Shown here: in pieces, positions 26,195 to 34,459 of the stretch
Layout of the letters: the number at the start of each line of letters is the position of its first letter
Numbering within the stretch: position 1 is the stretch's first letter
DNA from: an uncultured Bacilli bacterium
GTDB taxonomy: Bacteria > Bacillota_I > Bacilli_A > RF39 > UBA660
Assembly (NCBI GenBank): GCA_934085585.1
Contig: CAKOHI010000008.1
Span: 1 to 59,583, forward strand
Length of the DNA stretch: 59,583 bases
Direction of reading: 5' to 3'
Position numbers and translations under genes: made by a program
The notes under the pieces: model-generated
Told to the model about the DNA's origin: nothing
Seen by the model: only the letters and a program-made list of their open reading frames with translations
Databases searched by the model: none

Positions 26195-26734
26195 ATGAGT
26201 AATTTTAGAAAATTATATGATGAAAAAATTGTTCCTGAATTAATGAAAGAACATAATTATACTACTATTATGGCTGTTCCAAAACTTGAAAAGATTGTTA
26301 TCAATATGGGTGTTGGAGAAGGTAGTAAAGATGAAAAATTTATTACTGCAGCTGTAAAAGATCTAGAAGCTATTAGTGGTCAAAAGTGCGTTGTAACAAA
26401 AGCTCGTAAATCAATTGCTGGTTTCAAATTAAGAGAAGGTCAACCTGTTGGTGTTAAAGTAACACTTAGAGGTGAAAATATGTATAACTTCTTTGAAAAG
26501 TTAGTTAAGATTGGACTTCCTCGTGTTAGAGATTTCCGTGGAGTTTCAGGACATGCTTTTGATGGAAAAGGAAATTATACAATTGGAATTAAAGAACAAT
26601 TAATATTCCCAGAAATTGAATATGATGAAGTTTTAAAAGTGCGTGGTATGGATATTATATTCGTTACTACTGCAAAGAGCAATGAAGAAGCTAAAAGTTT
26701 ATTAAAAGGCTTTGGAATGCCTTTCAAGAATTAA
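26195..26734 (+). CDS. rplE: 50S ribosomal protein L5
   Basis: The 179 residues carry KLEKIVINMGVGEG, KARKSIAGFKLREGQP and RDFRGVSGHAFDGKGNY, all standard for L5, which binds 5S rRNA and the P-site tRNA. It starts 2 bases after rplX. Confidence 0.97.
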   Translation: MSNFRKLYDEKIVPELMKEHNYTTIMAVPKLEKIVINMGVGEGSKDEKFITAAVKDLEAISGQKCVVTKARKSIAGFKLREGQPVGVKVTLRGENMYNFFEKLVKIGLPRVRDFRGVSGHAFDGKGNYTIGIKEQLIFPEIEYDEVLKVRGMDIIFVTTAKSNEEAKSLLKGFGMPFKN

Positions 26735-26743
26735 GGAGGCACT

Positions 26744-26929
26744 ATGGCAAAGAAAAGTATGATTGTTAAAAATCAAAGAACACCTAAATTTTCAACGCGT
26801 GCTTACACAAGATGTAATCGTTGTGGAAGACCTCACGGAGTACTTAGAAAATATGGAATTTGCAGAATTTGTTTTAGAGAACTAGCAAATGAAGGTAAAT
26901 TACCAGGTGTTAAGAAATCTAGTTGGTAG
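26744..26929 (+). CDS. rpsZ: 30S ribosomal protein S14, zinc-binding type
   Basis: A 61-residue S14 with both CxxC pairs (CNRCGRPHG and CRICF), so the zinc-containing short form. ARAYTRCNRCGRP-like sequence is typical. AAGGAGG precedes the ATG. Confidence 0.96.
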   Translation: MAKKSMIVKNQRTPKFSTRAYTRCNRCGRPHGVLRKYGICRICFRELANEGKLPGVKKSSW

Positions 26930-26942
26930 AAGGAGGAAAATT

Positions 26943-27341
26943 ATGTTTGTACAAGATAAAATAGCAGATATGTTAACTCGTATTCGTAATGCTAATCAAA
27001 TGAGATATGCAACTGTTGAAGTTATTGGTACTAAAATGACTTTAGGTATTGCTGAAATACTTAAAAAAGAAGGCTATATCGCTGATTATGTATATGAAAA
27101 AAATACAAATGGTGATAAATTAACTTTAACATTAAAATATGGTCCTAAAAAAGAAAGAGTTATTGTTGGACTTAAAAGAATTAGTAAATCTGGTTTAAGA
27201 GTTTATGCTAAAGTGGATGAAATTCCTCGAGTTCTAAACGGACTAGGTATTGCTATAATCTCAACTTCTGAAGGTTTAATGACTGATAAAGAAGCTAGAG
27301 CTAAAGGGTTAGGAGGCGAAGTTCTTGCCTATATATGGTAA
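26943..27341 (+). CDS. rpsH: 30S ribosomal protein S8
   Basis: DKIADMLTRIRNANQ at the start and STSEGLMTDKEARAKGLGGE near the end are diagnostic. ATG 26943 behind GGAGG gives 132 residues, the family length; the longer in-frame opening would run into rpsZ. S8 binds the 16S rRNA central domain and represses the spc operon in E. coli. Confidence 0.96.
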   Translation: MFVQDKIADMLTRIRNANQMRYATVEVIGTKMTLGIAEILKKEGYIADYVYEKNTNGDKLTLTLKYGPKKERVIVGLKRISKSGLRVYAKVDEIPRVLNGLGIAIISTSEGLMTDKEARAKGLGGEVLAYIW

Positions 27342-27347
27342 GTTATT

Positions 27348-27884
27348 ATGAGTAGAATAGGTGAAAGAAAATTAGTTATTCCTAACGGCGTAACAGTTAG
27401 TGTTAACGGAAACGTTGTAGATGTTAAGGGACCTAAAGGTGAACTTACATTAGAATTTAGTAAACTTGTTAGTGTTGTAGTAGAAGATGGTGTTGTTTTA
27501 ACTAAACAAATTAAACCAAGTAAAGATGCTAATATGATGCAAGGTACTACAAATTCATTAATTAGTAATATGATAACAGGTGTTTCTAAAGGATATGATA
27601 AAGGTTTAGAAGCAGTTGGTGTTGGATATAGATTCCAAGTTAGTGGTAATAAAATTACTATTAATGCTGGTTATTCTCATCCAGTTGTTATGGAAGCACC
27701 AGTTGGGTTATCGGTAACTAGTGAAAGTAATACAGAAATTACTATTCATGGTATTGATAAACAAAAAGTATCTGAATTTGCGGCTAATGTTCGTAAAGTA
27801 AGAGAACCAGAACCTTATAAAGGTAAGGGTATTCGTTACAAAGGTGAACATGTTCGTCGTAAAGAAGGAAAGAAAGCGGCATAG
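27348..27884 (+). CDS. rplF: 50S ribosomal protein L6
   Basis: MSRIGERKLVIPNGVTV and the C-terminal REPEPYKGKGIRYKGE identify L6 (178 residues), which supports the GTPase-associated region of the 50S. It starts 6 bases after rpsH. Confidence 0.97.
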   Translation: MSRIGERKLVIPNGVTVSVNGNVVDVKGPKGELTLEFSKLVSVVVEDGVVLTKQIKPSKDANMMQGTTNSLISNMITGVSKGYDKGLEAVGVGYRFQVSGNKITINAGYSHPVVMEAPVGLSVTSESNTEITIHGIDKQKVSEFAANVRKVREPEPYKGKGIRYKGEHVRRKEGKKAA

Positions 27885-27898
27885 GGAGGAGTTAAAGT

Positions 27899-28255
27899 AT
27901 GATTAAAAAAGAAGCAAATAATAAGGCTCGTGTAAGACGTCATGCAAGAGTACGTAAAACTATAAGTGGTACTAAAGAAGTGCCAAGATTAAATGTATTT
28001 AGATCTAATAAAGGTATTTATGCTCAAGTTATTGATGATGTAACTAAAACTACCCTTGCTAGTTCTTCAAATTTAGAATTAAAAATTGCTAATGGAGGTA
28101 ATATTGAAGCAGCTAAAGCTGTTGGAAAAGATGTTGCTGAAAAATGCAAAAAATTAAAAATTAAAAAAGTCGTATTTGACCGTGGTGGATATCAATATCA
28201 TGGTAGAGTAGAAGCTTTAGCAGATGCTGCTAGAGAAGCTGGACTAGAATTTTAA
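27899..28255 (+). CDS. rplR: 50S ribosomal protein L18
   Basis: RVRRHARVRKTISGTKEVPR and FDRGGYQYHGRVEALADAAR are diagnostic for this 118-residue 5S rRNA-binding protein. GGGAGGAG precedes the ATG. Confidence 0.97.
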   Translation: MIKKEANNKARVRRHARVRKTISGTKEVPRLNVFRSNKGIYAQVIDDVTKTTLASSSNLELKIANGGNIEAAKAVGKDVAEKCKKLKIKKVVFDRGGYQYHGRVEALADAAREAGLEF

Positions 28256-28265
28256 GGAGGGTAGC

Positions 28266-28772
28266 ATGAGAAAAGAAGATAAAAGACAAGAAAAGAAAAA
28301 TTTATTAGAAGAAAAAGTTATTTCTATTACTAGAGTAACAAAAGTTACTTCAGGTGGTAGACATTTCCGTTTCTGTGCTACTGTTGCAGTTGGAAATCGT
28401 AAAGGTTTAGTTGGTATTGGTAGTGGAAAAGCTAATGAAGTTCCAGAAGCTATCAAAAAGGCTTTACAAGCTGCTAATAAAAATGTTTGTAAAGTTGCCC
28501 TTAGTCAAGGAAGAACTATTCCTCATGAAGAAACTGCTAAAGTTGGTAGAGCTGTAGTTTTAGTAAAACCTGCTAAAGAAGGTCGTGGAATCATCGCTGG
28601 TGGTGCTGCTCGTGCAGTATTAGAACTAGCTGGTGTTAAAGATATAGTTGCTAAATCTTTAGGAGCTAATACTCAAGTTAATGTTGCTAAAGCTACTTTA
28701 GAAGCATTAAAGAGTCAAAGAACTCCAGAACATATTGCTGAACTACGTGGCAAGAAAGTTGAGGAATTATAA
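28266..28772 (+). CDS. rpsE: 30S ribosomal protein S5
   Basis: RVTKVTSGGRHFRFCATVAV and the later PAKEGRGIIAGGAARAVLEL match S5 (168 residues), which acts in decoding accuracy and mRNA unwinding. rplO follows one base after the stop; no rpmD (L30) gene lies between them, where it is usually found. Confidence 0.97.
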   Translation: MRKEDKRQEKKNLLEEKVISITRVTKVTSGGRHFRFCATVAVGNRKGLVGIGSGKANEVPEAIKKALQAANKNVCKVALSQGRTIPHEETAKVGRAVVLVKPAKEGRGIIAGGAARAVLELAGVKDIVAKSLGANTQVNVAKATLEALKSQRTPEHIAELRGKKVEEL

Positions 28773-28773
28773 T

Positions 28774-29217
28774 ATGAGATTAGAAAATTTACCAAAGACT
28801 AAAGAAATGAAAGCCTCTAAAAGAGTAGGTAGAGGTCCAGGATCTGGAATGGGTAAAACATCTACTCGTGGAGAAAATGGTCAAAAATCAAGAAGTGGTG
28901 CATCAATCAAAGCTTGGTTCCAAGGTGGTCAAACTCCATTATATAGAAGAATTCCTATTAGAGGTTTTAATAACAAACAATTTGAAACTAAATATGCTGT
29001 TATTAATTTAAGCGATTTAGATAAATTCTTTAATGATGGAGATGTTGTTACTCCAGAAGTATTAAAAGAAAGAAAAATAATTAAAAAACAACTTAGTGGT
29101 GTTAAAGTATTAGGTAATGGGGAACTTACTAAAAAGTTAACTGTTAAAGCTAATAGATTCTCTACCAAAGCTGTTACAAAAATTGAAAATATTGGTGGCA
29201 AAGCTGAGGTGATTTAG
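28774..29217 (+). CDS. rplO: 50S ribosomal protein L15
   Basis: RVGRGPGSGMGKTSTRGENG and FQGGQTPLYRRIPIRGF identify L15, which stabilises 23S rRNA domains. ATG 28774 gives 147 residues; the longer frame overlapping rpsE would add a non-homologous start. secY follows directly on the next base. Confidence 0.96.
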   Translation: MRLENLPKTKEMKASKRVGRGPGSGMGKTSTRGENGQKSRSGASIKAWFQGGQTPLYRRIPIRGFNNKQFETKYAVINLSDLDKFFNDGDVVTPEVLKERKIIKKQLSGVKVLGNGELTKKLTVKANRFSTKAVTKIENIGGKAEVI

Positions 29218-30483
29218 ATGTTTCGTGGCTTTTCTCAAATATTTAATAAAGCTAACAAAGATTTAAGAAAAAGAATCTATATAACATTATTTTGTTTAGG
29301 TCTTTTTGCTCTAGGATCATCTGTTACGATTCCTTGGGCATCTCAAATTTATAAAGATTTAGGTTTTTTAGAAATTTTTAATATAATGAGTGGTGGTGGA
29401 CTTCGAAGTTTCTCCATATTCGCACTAGGAGTTTCTCCATATATTACAGCATCTATCATTACTCAATTATTACAAATGGACATTATTCCTTACTTTAAAG
29501 ATTTAAAAGAACAAGGCTATACAGGAAGACAAAAAATCAATAAAATTAATCGTTATTTAGGTATTTTAATTGGTTTTTTCCAAGCATATGTATTATGTAT
29601 TGCTTATATGGGTGATGTTGGTGTATTTGTTCAACTTAAAACAGCTTTAGTTATGACTGCTGGTACTGCATTCTGTTTATGGATGGGTGATCAAATTACT
29701 AATAAAGGTATTGGTAATGGTCAATCAATGTTAATTATGGCTGGTATAATATTAAGTATGCCAAGTATATTTACTGGAGCATATAATGGATTTATTACAA
29801 GTGGAACATATGAAATGGCTTTAGGAATTTTATTCTTTAGTTTATTTATCCTTGTATATATTCTTATTATCGTAGGAATTATATGGATACAACTAGCAGA
29901 AAGAAGAATACCTATTCAATATGCTAATAAATCAACAAGTGCCTATGGGGCACAAAGTAGTTTCTTACCAATTAAGTTAAATTCAGCTGGTGTTATGCCT
30001 GTAATATTTGCATCAATTCTTACAACTATACCAGCAACAATTGTTGCTTTAACTAAGAATCAAGGTGCAATAGATTTTGTTAATAAGTATATAGTTTATA
30101 ATACTCCGACAGGATTTATATTATATATAATATTAATATTATTCTTTGGATATTTTTATACTTTTATGGTTATGAATCCAGATGAAATGAGTAAAAACTT
30201 AAATGAACGTGGTGGATATATTCCTGGTATAAGACCTGGTGAAGATACTAGTAAATATATTAGTAATTCAATGGGTAAACTTACCCTTGTAGGTAGTATA
30301 TTCCTAGTAATACTTGCAGCTATTCCAATTATTTTCTCATTAATATTTGGCTTATCAAGTCAAGTTACAATCGGAGGAACAGGAATGTTAATCGTTGTAG
30401 GTGTTGCAATTGAAACATATAAACAAATGGAAAGTAGTTTAGTAAGTAGAAGTTATACTGCTAAAAGAAAGAGATTAAGATAA
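29218..30483 (+). CDS. secY: Protein translocase subunit SecY
   Basis: A 421-residue membrane protein with about ten hydrophobic segments. LGVSPYITASIITQLLQMD (plug and TM2 region), NGQSMLIMAGI and the C-terminal loop GIRPGEDTSKYI are diagnostic. It forms the channel of the Sec translocase. It lies in the spc block and is cotranscribed with rplO and adk. Confidence 0.97.
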   Translation: MFRGFSQIFNKANKDLRKRIYITLFCLGLFALGSSVTIPWASQIYKDLGFLEIFNIMSGGGLRSFSIFALGVSPYITASIITQLLQMDIIPYFKDLKEQGYTGRQKINKINRYLGILIGFFQAYVLCIAYMGDVGVFVQLKTALVMTAGTAFCLWMGDQITNKGIGNGQSMLIMAGIILSMPSIFTGAYNGFITSGTYEMALGILFFSLFILVYILIIVGIIWIQLAERRIPIQYANKSTSAYGAQSSFLPIKLNSAGVMPVIFASILTTIPATIVALTKNQGAIDFVNKYIVYNTPTGFILYIILILFFGYFYTFMVMNPDEMSKNLNERGGYIPGIRPGEDTSKYISNSMGKLTLVGSIFLVILAAIPIIFSLIFGLSSQVTIGGTGMLIVVGVAIETYKQMESSLVSRSYTAKRKRLR

Positions 30484-30484
30484 T

Positions 30485-31120
30485 ATGAAAAATATAATAT
30501 TTATAGCTCCTCCCGCAGCGGGTAAAGGAACTCAAAGTACAATGTTAAAAGAAAGTTTTGGTTATAATCACTTATCAACTGGTGATATGTTAAGAGAAGT
30601 GGTTTCTTCAGGTACAGATTTTGGGTTACAAGTTAAAAATATTATTGATCGTGGAGAATTAGTTAGTGACGAATTAATTATTAGTTTAATTAATGATAAA
30701 CTTGCTAAAATAGATGGAAAACCATTTATATTAGATGGTTTTCCTCGAACTCTTAATCAAGCAAAATCTTTAGATAATATGTTAGATAAAGATTATGAAG
30801 TAATATATTTAGATTTAAGTGAAAAAGAAGCAATTGATAGAATTCTTGGAAGACTTACATGTAGTTGTGGAAAGTCATATAATCTAAATGTAGATAATTT
30901 AAAACCGAAAGTTGAAGGTATTTGTGATGGATGTGGAAAAGAGTTAGTTAAAAGAAATGATGATAATGTTGATTCTTTTAAAGTAAGATATAAAACTTTT
31001 TTAGATAATACAAAACCTTTGATGGAATATTATGAAGATAAAAATAAACTTCATAAAATAAATGTTAATAGAAATGTAGAAGATATCTTTAAAGATATTG
31101 TGGAAGTTTGTAATGATTAG
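30485..31120 (+). CDS. adk: Adenylate kinase
   Basis: Balances ATP, ADP and AMP. The P-loop reads APPAAGKGTQ; the family normally has GPPGAGKGTQ, so both the first and the fourth residue are Ala instead of Gly. The AMP-site DGFPRTLNQA is intact. The lid carries four cysteines (CSCGKSY and CDGCGKEL), the zinc-binding form usual in Gram-positives, and the 211 residues are of normal length. Its last bases overlap map. Confidence 0.95.
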   Translation: MKNIIFIAPPAAGKGTQSTMLKESFGYNHLSTGDMLREVVSSGTDFGLQVKNIIDRGELVSDELIISLINDKLAKIDGKPFILDGFPRTLNQAKSLDNMLDKDYEVIYLDLSEKEAIDRILGRLTCSCGKSYNLNVDNLKPKVEGICDGCGKELVKRNDDNVDSFKVRYKTFLDNTKPLMEYYEDKNKLHKINVNRNVEDIFKDIVEVCND

Positions 31121-31856
31121 TATTAAAAGTGATAGAGAAATTGAATTAATGAGATTAGCTGGTAAGTATTTAAGTGATACGTTTAAATATATTGAAAAAT
31201 ATATAAAAACAGGTGTTACCACTAAAAAAATAGATACATTAATTCATGATTATATTATTAGTATTGGATGTGTTCCATCTTGTTTAGGTTATGAAGGATA
31301 TCCAGCAACTGCTTGTATATCAATTAATGATGAAGTAGTTCATGGAATACCTGGAGGACGTAAAATAAAGAATGGGGATATAGTTTCAATAGATTTAGTT
31401 TTAAGTTACAAAGGTTATCATGCTGATGCTACGAGAACTTATATTATTGGTAATGTAAGTGATGATGTTAGAAATTTAGTTATTGATACAAAAGATGCTT
31501 TCTATGCTGGAGTTAAAAAAGTAAAAGATGGTGCAAGAGTTTGCGATATAAGTCGTGCAATTGAGGATTATGCTCATGCTCATGGTTTATCGGTAGTTGA
31601 AGAATTATGTGGACATGGTATTGGACTGGAAATGCACGAAGATCCGGATGTACCAAATTTTGATGATAATAATCGTACAAGGCTAAAATCTGGTATGGTT
31701 ATAGCAATTGAACCGATGCTTAATTTAGGAAGTAAGGAAGTAGCATTATTAGATGATGATTGGACCGTTGTAACAAGAGATGGTAAACCATCTTCTCACT
31801 ATGAAAATACAGTTCTAGTTACAAAAGATGGATATGAAATATTAACAGGAGATTAA
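31113..31856 (+). CDS. map: Methionine aminopeptidase, type I
   Basis: Removes the initiator Met from new proteins. HGIPGGRKIKNGDIVSIDL, DATRTY, GHGIGLEMHEDP and IAIEPML carry the Asp, Asp, His and Glu metal ligands of the type I family. ATG 31113 gives 247 residues and overlaps the end of adk by 8 bases, so translation is coupled. Confidence 0.95.
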   Translation: MISIKSDREIELMRLAGKYLSDTFKYIEKYIKTGVTTKKIDTLIHDYIISIGCVPSCLGYEGYPATACISINDEVVHGIPGGRKIKNGDIVSIDLVLSYKGYHADATRTYIIGNVSDDVRNLVIDTKDAFYAGVKKVKDGARVCDISRAIEDYAHAHGLSVVEELCGHGIGLEMHEDPDVPNFDDNNRTRLKSGMVIAIEPMLNLGSKEVALLDDDWTVVTRDGKPSSHYENTVLVTKDGYEILTGD

Positions 31857-31859
31857 AAT

Positions 31860-32078
31860 ATGGGAAAAAAAGATAAAATTGAAGTAGAAGGAAAAGTTAC
31901 GGAAGTATTAAAGGGTAGTGATTACCTAGTTGAACTTAGTAATGGACACACTGTAAAGGCCTACGTTTCTGGTAAAATGCGTATGAATATGATTCGTATC
32001 TTACCAGGTGATAAAGTTACAGTGGAACTTTCACCATACGATTTAACACGTGGGATTATAAAATGGAATAATAGATAA
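31860..32078 (+). CDS. infA: Translation initiation factor IF-1
   Basis: A 72-residue single OB-fold protein, full length. VEGKVTEVLKGSDYLVELSNG and the end VELSPYDLTRGIIKWNNR match IF-1, which blocks the A site during initiation. It starts 3 bases after map. Confidence 0.97.
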   Translation: MGKKDKIEVEGKVTEVLKGSDYLVELSNGHTVKAYVSGKMRMNMIRILPGDKVTVELSPYDLTRGIIKWNNR

Positions 32079-32089
32079 GGAGAGAAATT

Positions 32090-32203
32090 ATGAAAGTTAG
32101 ACCATCAGTTAAAAAGATTTGCAAAAAATGTAAAATTATAAGAAGAAAAGGAAAAGTTAGGGTTATTTGTGAAAATCCTAAACATAAACAAGTACAAGGT
32201 TAA
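32090..32203 (+). CDS. rpmJ: 50S ribosomal protein L36
   Basis: A 37-residue ORF beginning MKVRPSVKKICKKCKIIRRK, the standard L36 sequence. The zinc ligands CxxC, a third Cys in VICEN and the His in NPKHKQ are all present. AAGGAGAG precedes the ATG. It occupies its usual place between infA and rpsM. Confidence 0.97.
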   Translation: MKVRPSVKKICKKCKIIRRKGKVRVICENPKHKQVQG

Positions 32204-32215
32204 GGAGGATAATAA

Positions 32216-32590
32216 ATGGCAAGAATTAAAAATATTGAATTACCAGGAGAAAAACATACTTGTATAGGACTTACTGCAATTTATGGTATTGGTAGAAATT
32301 TAGCAAAAACTATTTGTGAAAACGTAGAAGTTGATCCAGCTAAGAAAATTAAAGATTTAACTGAAGAAGAAATTGCAAAACTTCGTAAAGAAATCGATAA
32401 TTATACTGTTGAAGGTGACCTTAGACGTGACGTTCAAATGAGTATCAAAAATAAAATGGAAATAAATTGCTATGAAGGTATTAGACACAAAAAAGGATTA
32501 CCTGTAAGAGGACAAAGAACTAGTAGAAATGCTAAAACTCGTAAAGGTAGAGGAAAAGTTGTAGCTAATAAGAAAAAGGTCGGAAAGTAG
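32216..32590 (+). CDS. rpsM: 30S ribosomal protein S13
   Basis: MARIKNIELPGEKHTCIGL and RHKKGLPVRGQRTSRNAKT identify S13 (124 residues), which forms subunit bridges in the 30S head and contacts the P-site tRNA. GGAGGATAA precedes the ATG. Confidence 0.97.
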   Translation: MARIKNIELPGEKHTCIGLTAIYGIGRNLAKTICENVEVDPAKKIKDLTEEEIAKLRKEIDNYTVEGDLRRDVQMSIKNKMEINCYEGIRHKKGLPVRGQRTSRNAKTRKGRGKVVANKKKVGK

Positions 32591-32601
32591 GGTGTTAATA
32601 T

Positions 32602-32985
32602 ATGGCATATAATAGAAGAAAAAGAAAAGTAAAGAAGAATATTCCTGAAGCTGTTGCTCACATTCATTCAACTTATAATAATACAATTGTTACTATAAGT
32701 GATAAAGAAGGTAACGCTATTAGTTGGTCATCAGCTGGTAGAATTGGTTATAAAGGAAGTAAAAAGAAAACTCCATTTGCTGCTGGTTTAACTAGTGAAG
32801 CTGCTGCAGCTGCTGCTGTTGAAGCTGGAGTTAAAAAAGTTGATGTATTTGTTAAAGGTCTAGGACCAGGAAGAGAAAATGCAATTAGATCACTTCAAAC
32901 TGCAGGACTTGAAATCACAAGTATAACTGATGAAACACCAATTCCTCATAATGGATGTCGTCCACCAAAAAGACCAAGAAACTAA
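32602..32985 (+). CDS. rpsK: 30S ribosomal protein S11
   Basis: HIHSTYNNTIVTISDKEGN and the closing IPHNGCRPPKRPRN are diagnostic of S11 (127 residues), part of the 30S platform near the mRNA exit. Confidence 0.97.
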   Translation: MAYNRRKRKVKKNIPEAVAHIHSTYNNTIVTISDKEGNAISWSSAGRIGYKGSKKKTPFAAGLTSEAAAAAAVEAGVKKVDVFVKGLGPGRENAIRSLQTAGLEITSITDETPIPHNGCRPPKRPRN

Positions 32986-33005
32986 TTAGGAAAGGAACGT
33001 GTACT

Positions 33006-33950
33006 ATGATTAAATTTGAAAAACCAGACTATAAAATAACTGAATATCAAGAAAGTAACCATTATGCTAAATTTGAAATTGAACCTTTAGAAAGAGGTTT
33101 TGGTACTACAATTGGTAATGCAATGAGAAGAGTTCTTCTTTCTAGTTTACCAGGAAGTGCTGTTACATCAATTAAAATAGATGGTGTGTTACATGAATTT
33201 CAAAAAATTGAAGGTGTTGTTGAAGATGTTACAACTATTGTATTAAATATTAAAAATTTAGTTGTTAAAAATCATTCAAATGAACAAAAAGTTTTAAGAC
33301 TTACAAAATCTGTTGAAGGACCTGTACTTGCTTCTGATATTGAAAAAGATGCTGATATAGAAATTATGAATCCTGATTTTGTAATTTGTAATTTAGTAAG
33401 TGGTGGAAAAATTAATATTGAAATGACTCTAAATAGTGGACGTGGATTTACATCTGCTGCTGAAAATAAAGCTAATTTAGAACATAATGTAGCTGGAGTT
33501 ATTGCAATTGATTCAAATTATTCACCAATAGAAATTGTTAAATATGAAGTATTAGCAACACGTGTTGGACAAGATGAATCTTATGATAAATTAGTTATGG
33601 AAGTTACTACAGATGGTAGTATGTCTCCGGAAGAAGCAATGGCACTTGGTGCTAAAATATTAATAGAACATTTTACTATTATAGCTGATTTAAATTCAAT
33701 TAGTAATATTGCAAATATTATGCAAGAAAAGAAAATTGATACAATGACTAAAACATTAGAAACACCAATTGAAGAAGTAGAATTTTCAGTTAGAGCTTAT
33801 AATTGTTTAAAAAGAGCTGGTATTCATACCGTTCAAGATTTAGTTAACAAAAAAGAAGTAGAAGTTACTAAAATCAGAAATTTAGGAAAGAAATCATTAA
33901 AAGAAGTTCTTGATAAAGTTGCTGAATTAGGACTTACATTTAAGGAGTAG
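33006..33950 (+). CDS. rpoA: DNA-directed RNA polymerase subunit alpha
   Basis: The N-terminal domain shows EPLERGFGTTIGNAMRRVLL, the dimer and assembly motif. The C-terminal domain at about residues 255-314 holds the helix-hairpin-helix that binds UP elements and activators (RAYNCLKRAGIHTVQDLV, IRNLGKKSLKEV). ATG 33006 after AGGAAAGGA gives 314 residues, the usual length. Confidence 0.97.
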   Translation: MIKFEKPDYKITEYQESNHYAKFEIEPLERGFGTTIGNAMRRVLLSSLPGSAVTSIKIDGVLHEFQKIEGVVEDVTTIVLNIKNLVVKNHSNEQKVLRLTKSVEGPVLASDIEKDADIEIMNPDFVICNLVSGGKINIEMTLNSGRGFTSAAENKANLEHNVAGVIAIDSNYSPIEIVKYEVLATRVGQDESYDKLVMEVTTDGSMSPEEAMALGAKILIEHFTIIADLNSISNIANIMQEKKIDTMTKTLETPIEEVEFSVRAYNCLKRAGIHTVQDLVNKKEVEVTKIRNLGKKSLKEVLDKVAELGLTFKE

Positions 33951-33953
33951 AAT

Positions 33954-34295
33954 ATGAAATATAGAAAATTAGGAAGAGAAACTAGAATTAGAAGAAGTAT
34001 TTTAGCTGGACTTACTAAAGATGTTATCATGAATGGATTTGTTGTTACTACTGAAGCTAGAGCTAAAGAAGTAAGAAAATTTGTTGATAAAATGATTACT
34101 TATGGTAAAGATGGTTCACTTGTTGCTCGTAGAAAAGCACTTGCTTTCTTACATAATGATAAAGAAGTTGTATCTAAAGTATTTAATGAACTAGCTAAAA
34201 CTTATGAAACTAGAAATGGTGGATATACTAGAATAATTAAACTTAAAGAACGTCGTGGAGACGATGCTTTAGAAGTAAGATTAGAATTAGTTTAA
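33954..34295 (+). CDS. rplQ: 50S ribosomal protein L17
   Basis: MKYRKLGRETRIRRSILAGL and TEARAKEVRKFVDKMITYG identify L17 (113 residues). It is the last gene of the ribosomal cluster, followed by a strong terminator. Confidence 0.97.
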   Translation: MKYRKLGRETRIRRSILAGLTKDVIMNGFVVTTEARAKEVRKFVDKMITYGKDGSLVARRKALAFLHNDKEVVSKVFNELAKTYETRNGGYTRIIKLKERRGDDALEVRLELV

Positions 34296-34302
34296 TTTAT
34301 GA

Positions 34303-34334
34303 AACAGCTGATCAATTTGATTAGTTGTTTTTTT
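34303..34334 (+). terminator. Terminator of the S10-spc-alpha cluster
   Basis: An 11-bp stem (34303-34313 with 34319-34329, two G-T pairs) around a 5-nt loop runs into a T tract. Confidence 0.88.
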
Positions 34335-34350
34335 GATGTAATACAAAAAG

Positions 34351-34441
34351 TTTTGCGGTTGTAACCGCAAAAAGTTAGAAAAATTAAAGTTTTGCGGTTA
34401 TAATCGCAAAACTTGACAATGGTAAAAATATAATATATAAT
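34351..34441 (+). promoter_or_regulatory. Paired GCGGTT palindromes and consensus promoter
   Basis: The palindrome at 34351-34372 has perfect 10-bp arms (TTTTGCGGTT) and a 2-bp centre. A second at 34388-34413 has 9-bp perfect outer arms (AGTTTTGCG) with one internal mismatch. It touches TTGACA (34413-34418), which is 17 bases before TATAAT (34436-34441), a perfect consensus promoter. A bound dimer would block RNA polymerase. The repeat differs in sequence from the one ahead of the related ATPase gene at 13335. Confidence 0.7.
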
Positions 34442-34459
34442 GCTAGTAGGTGATGAGAA

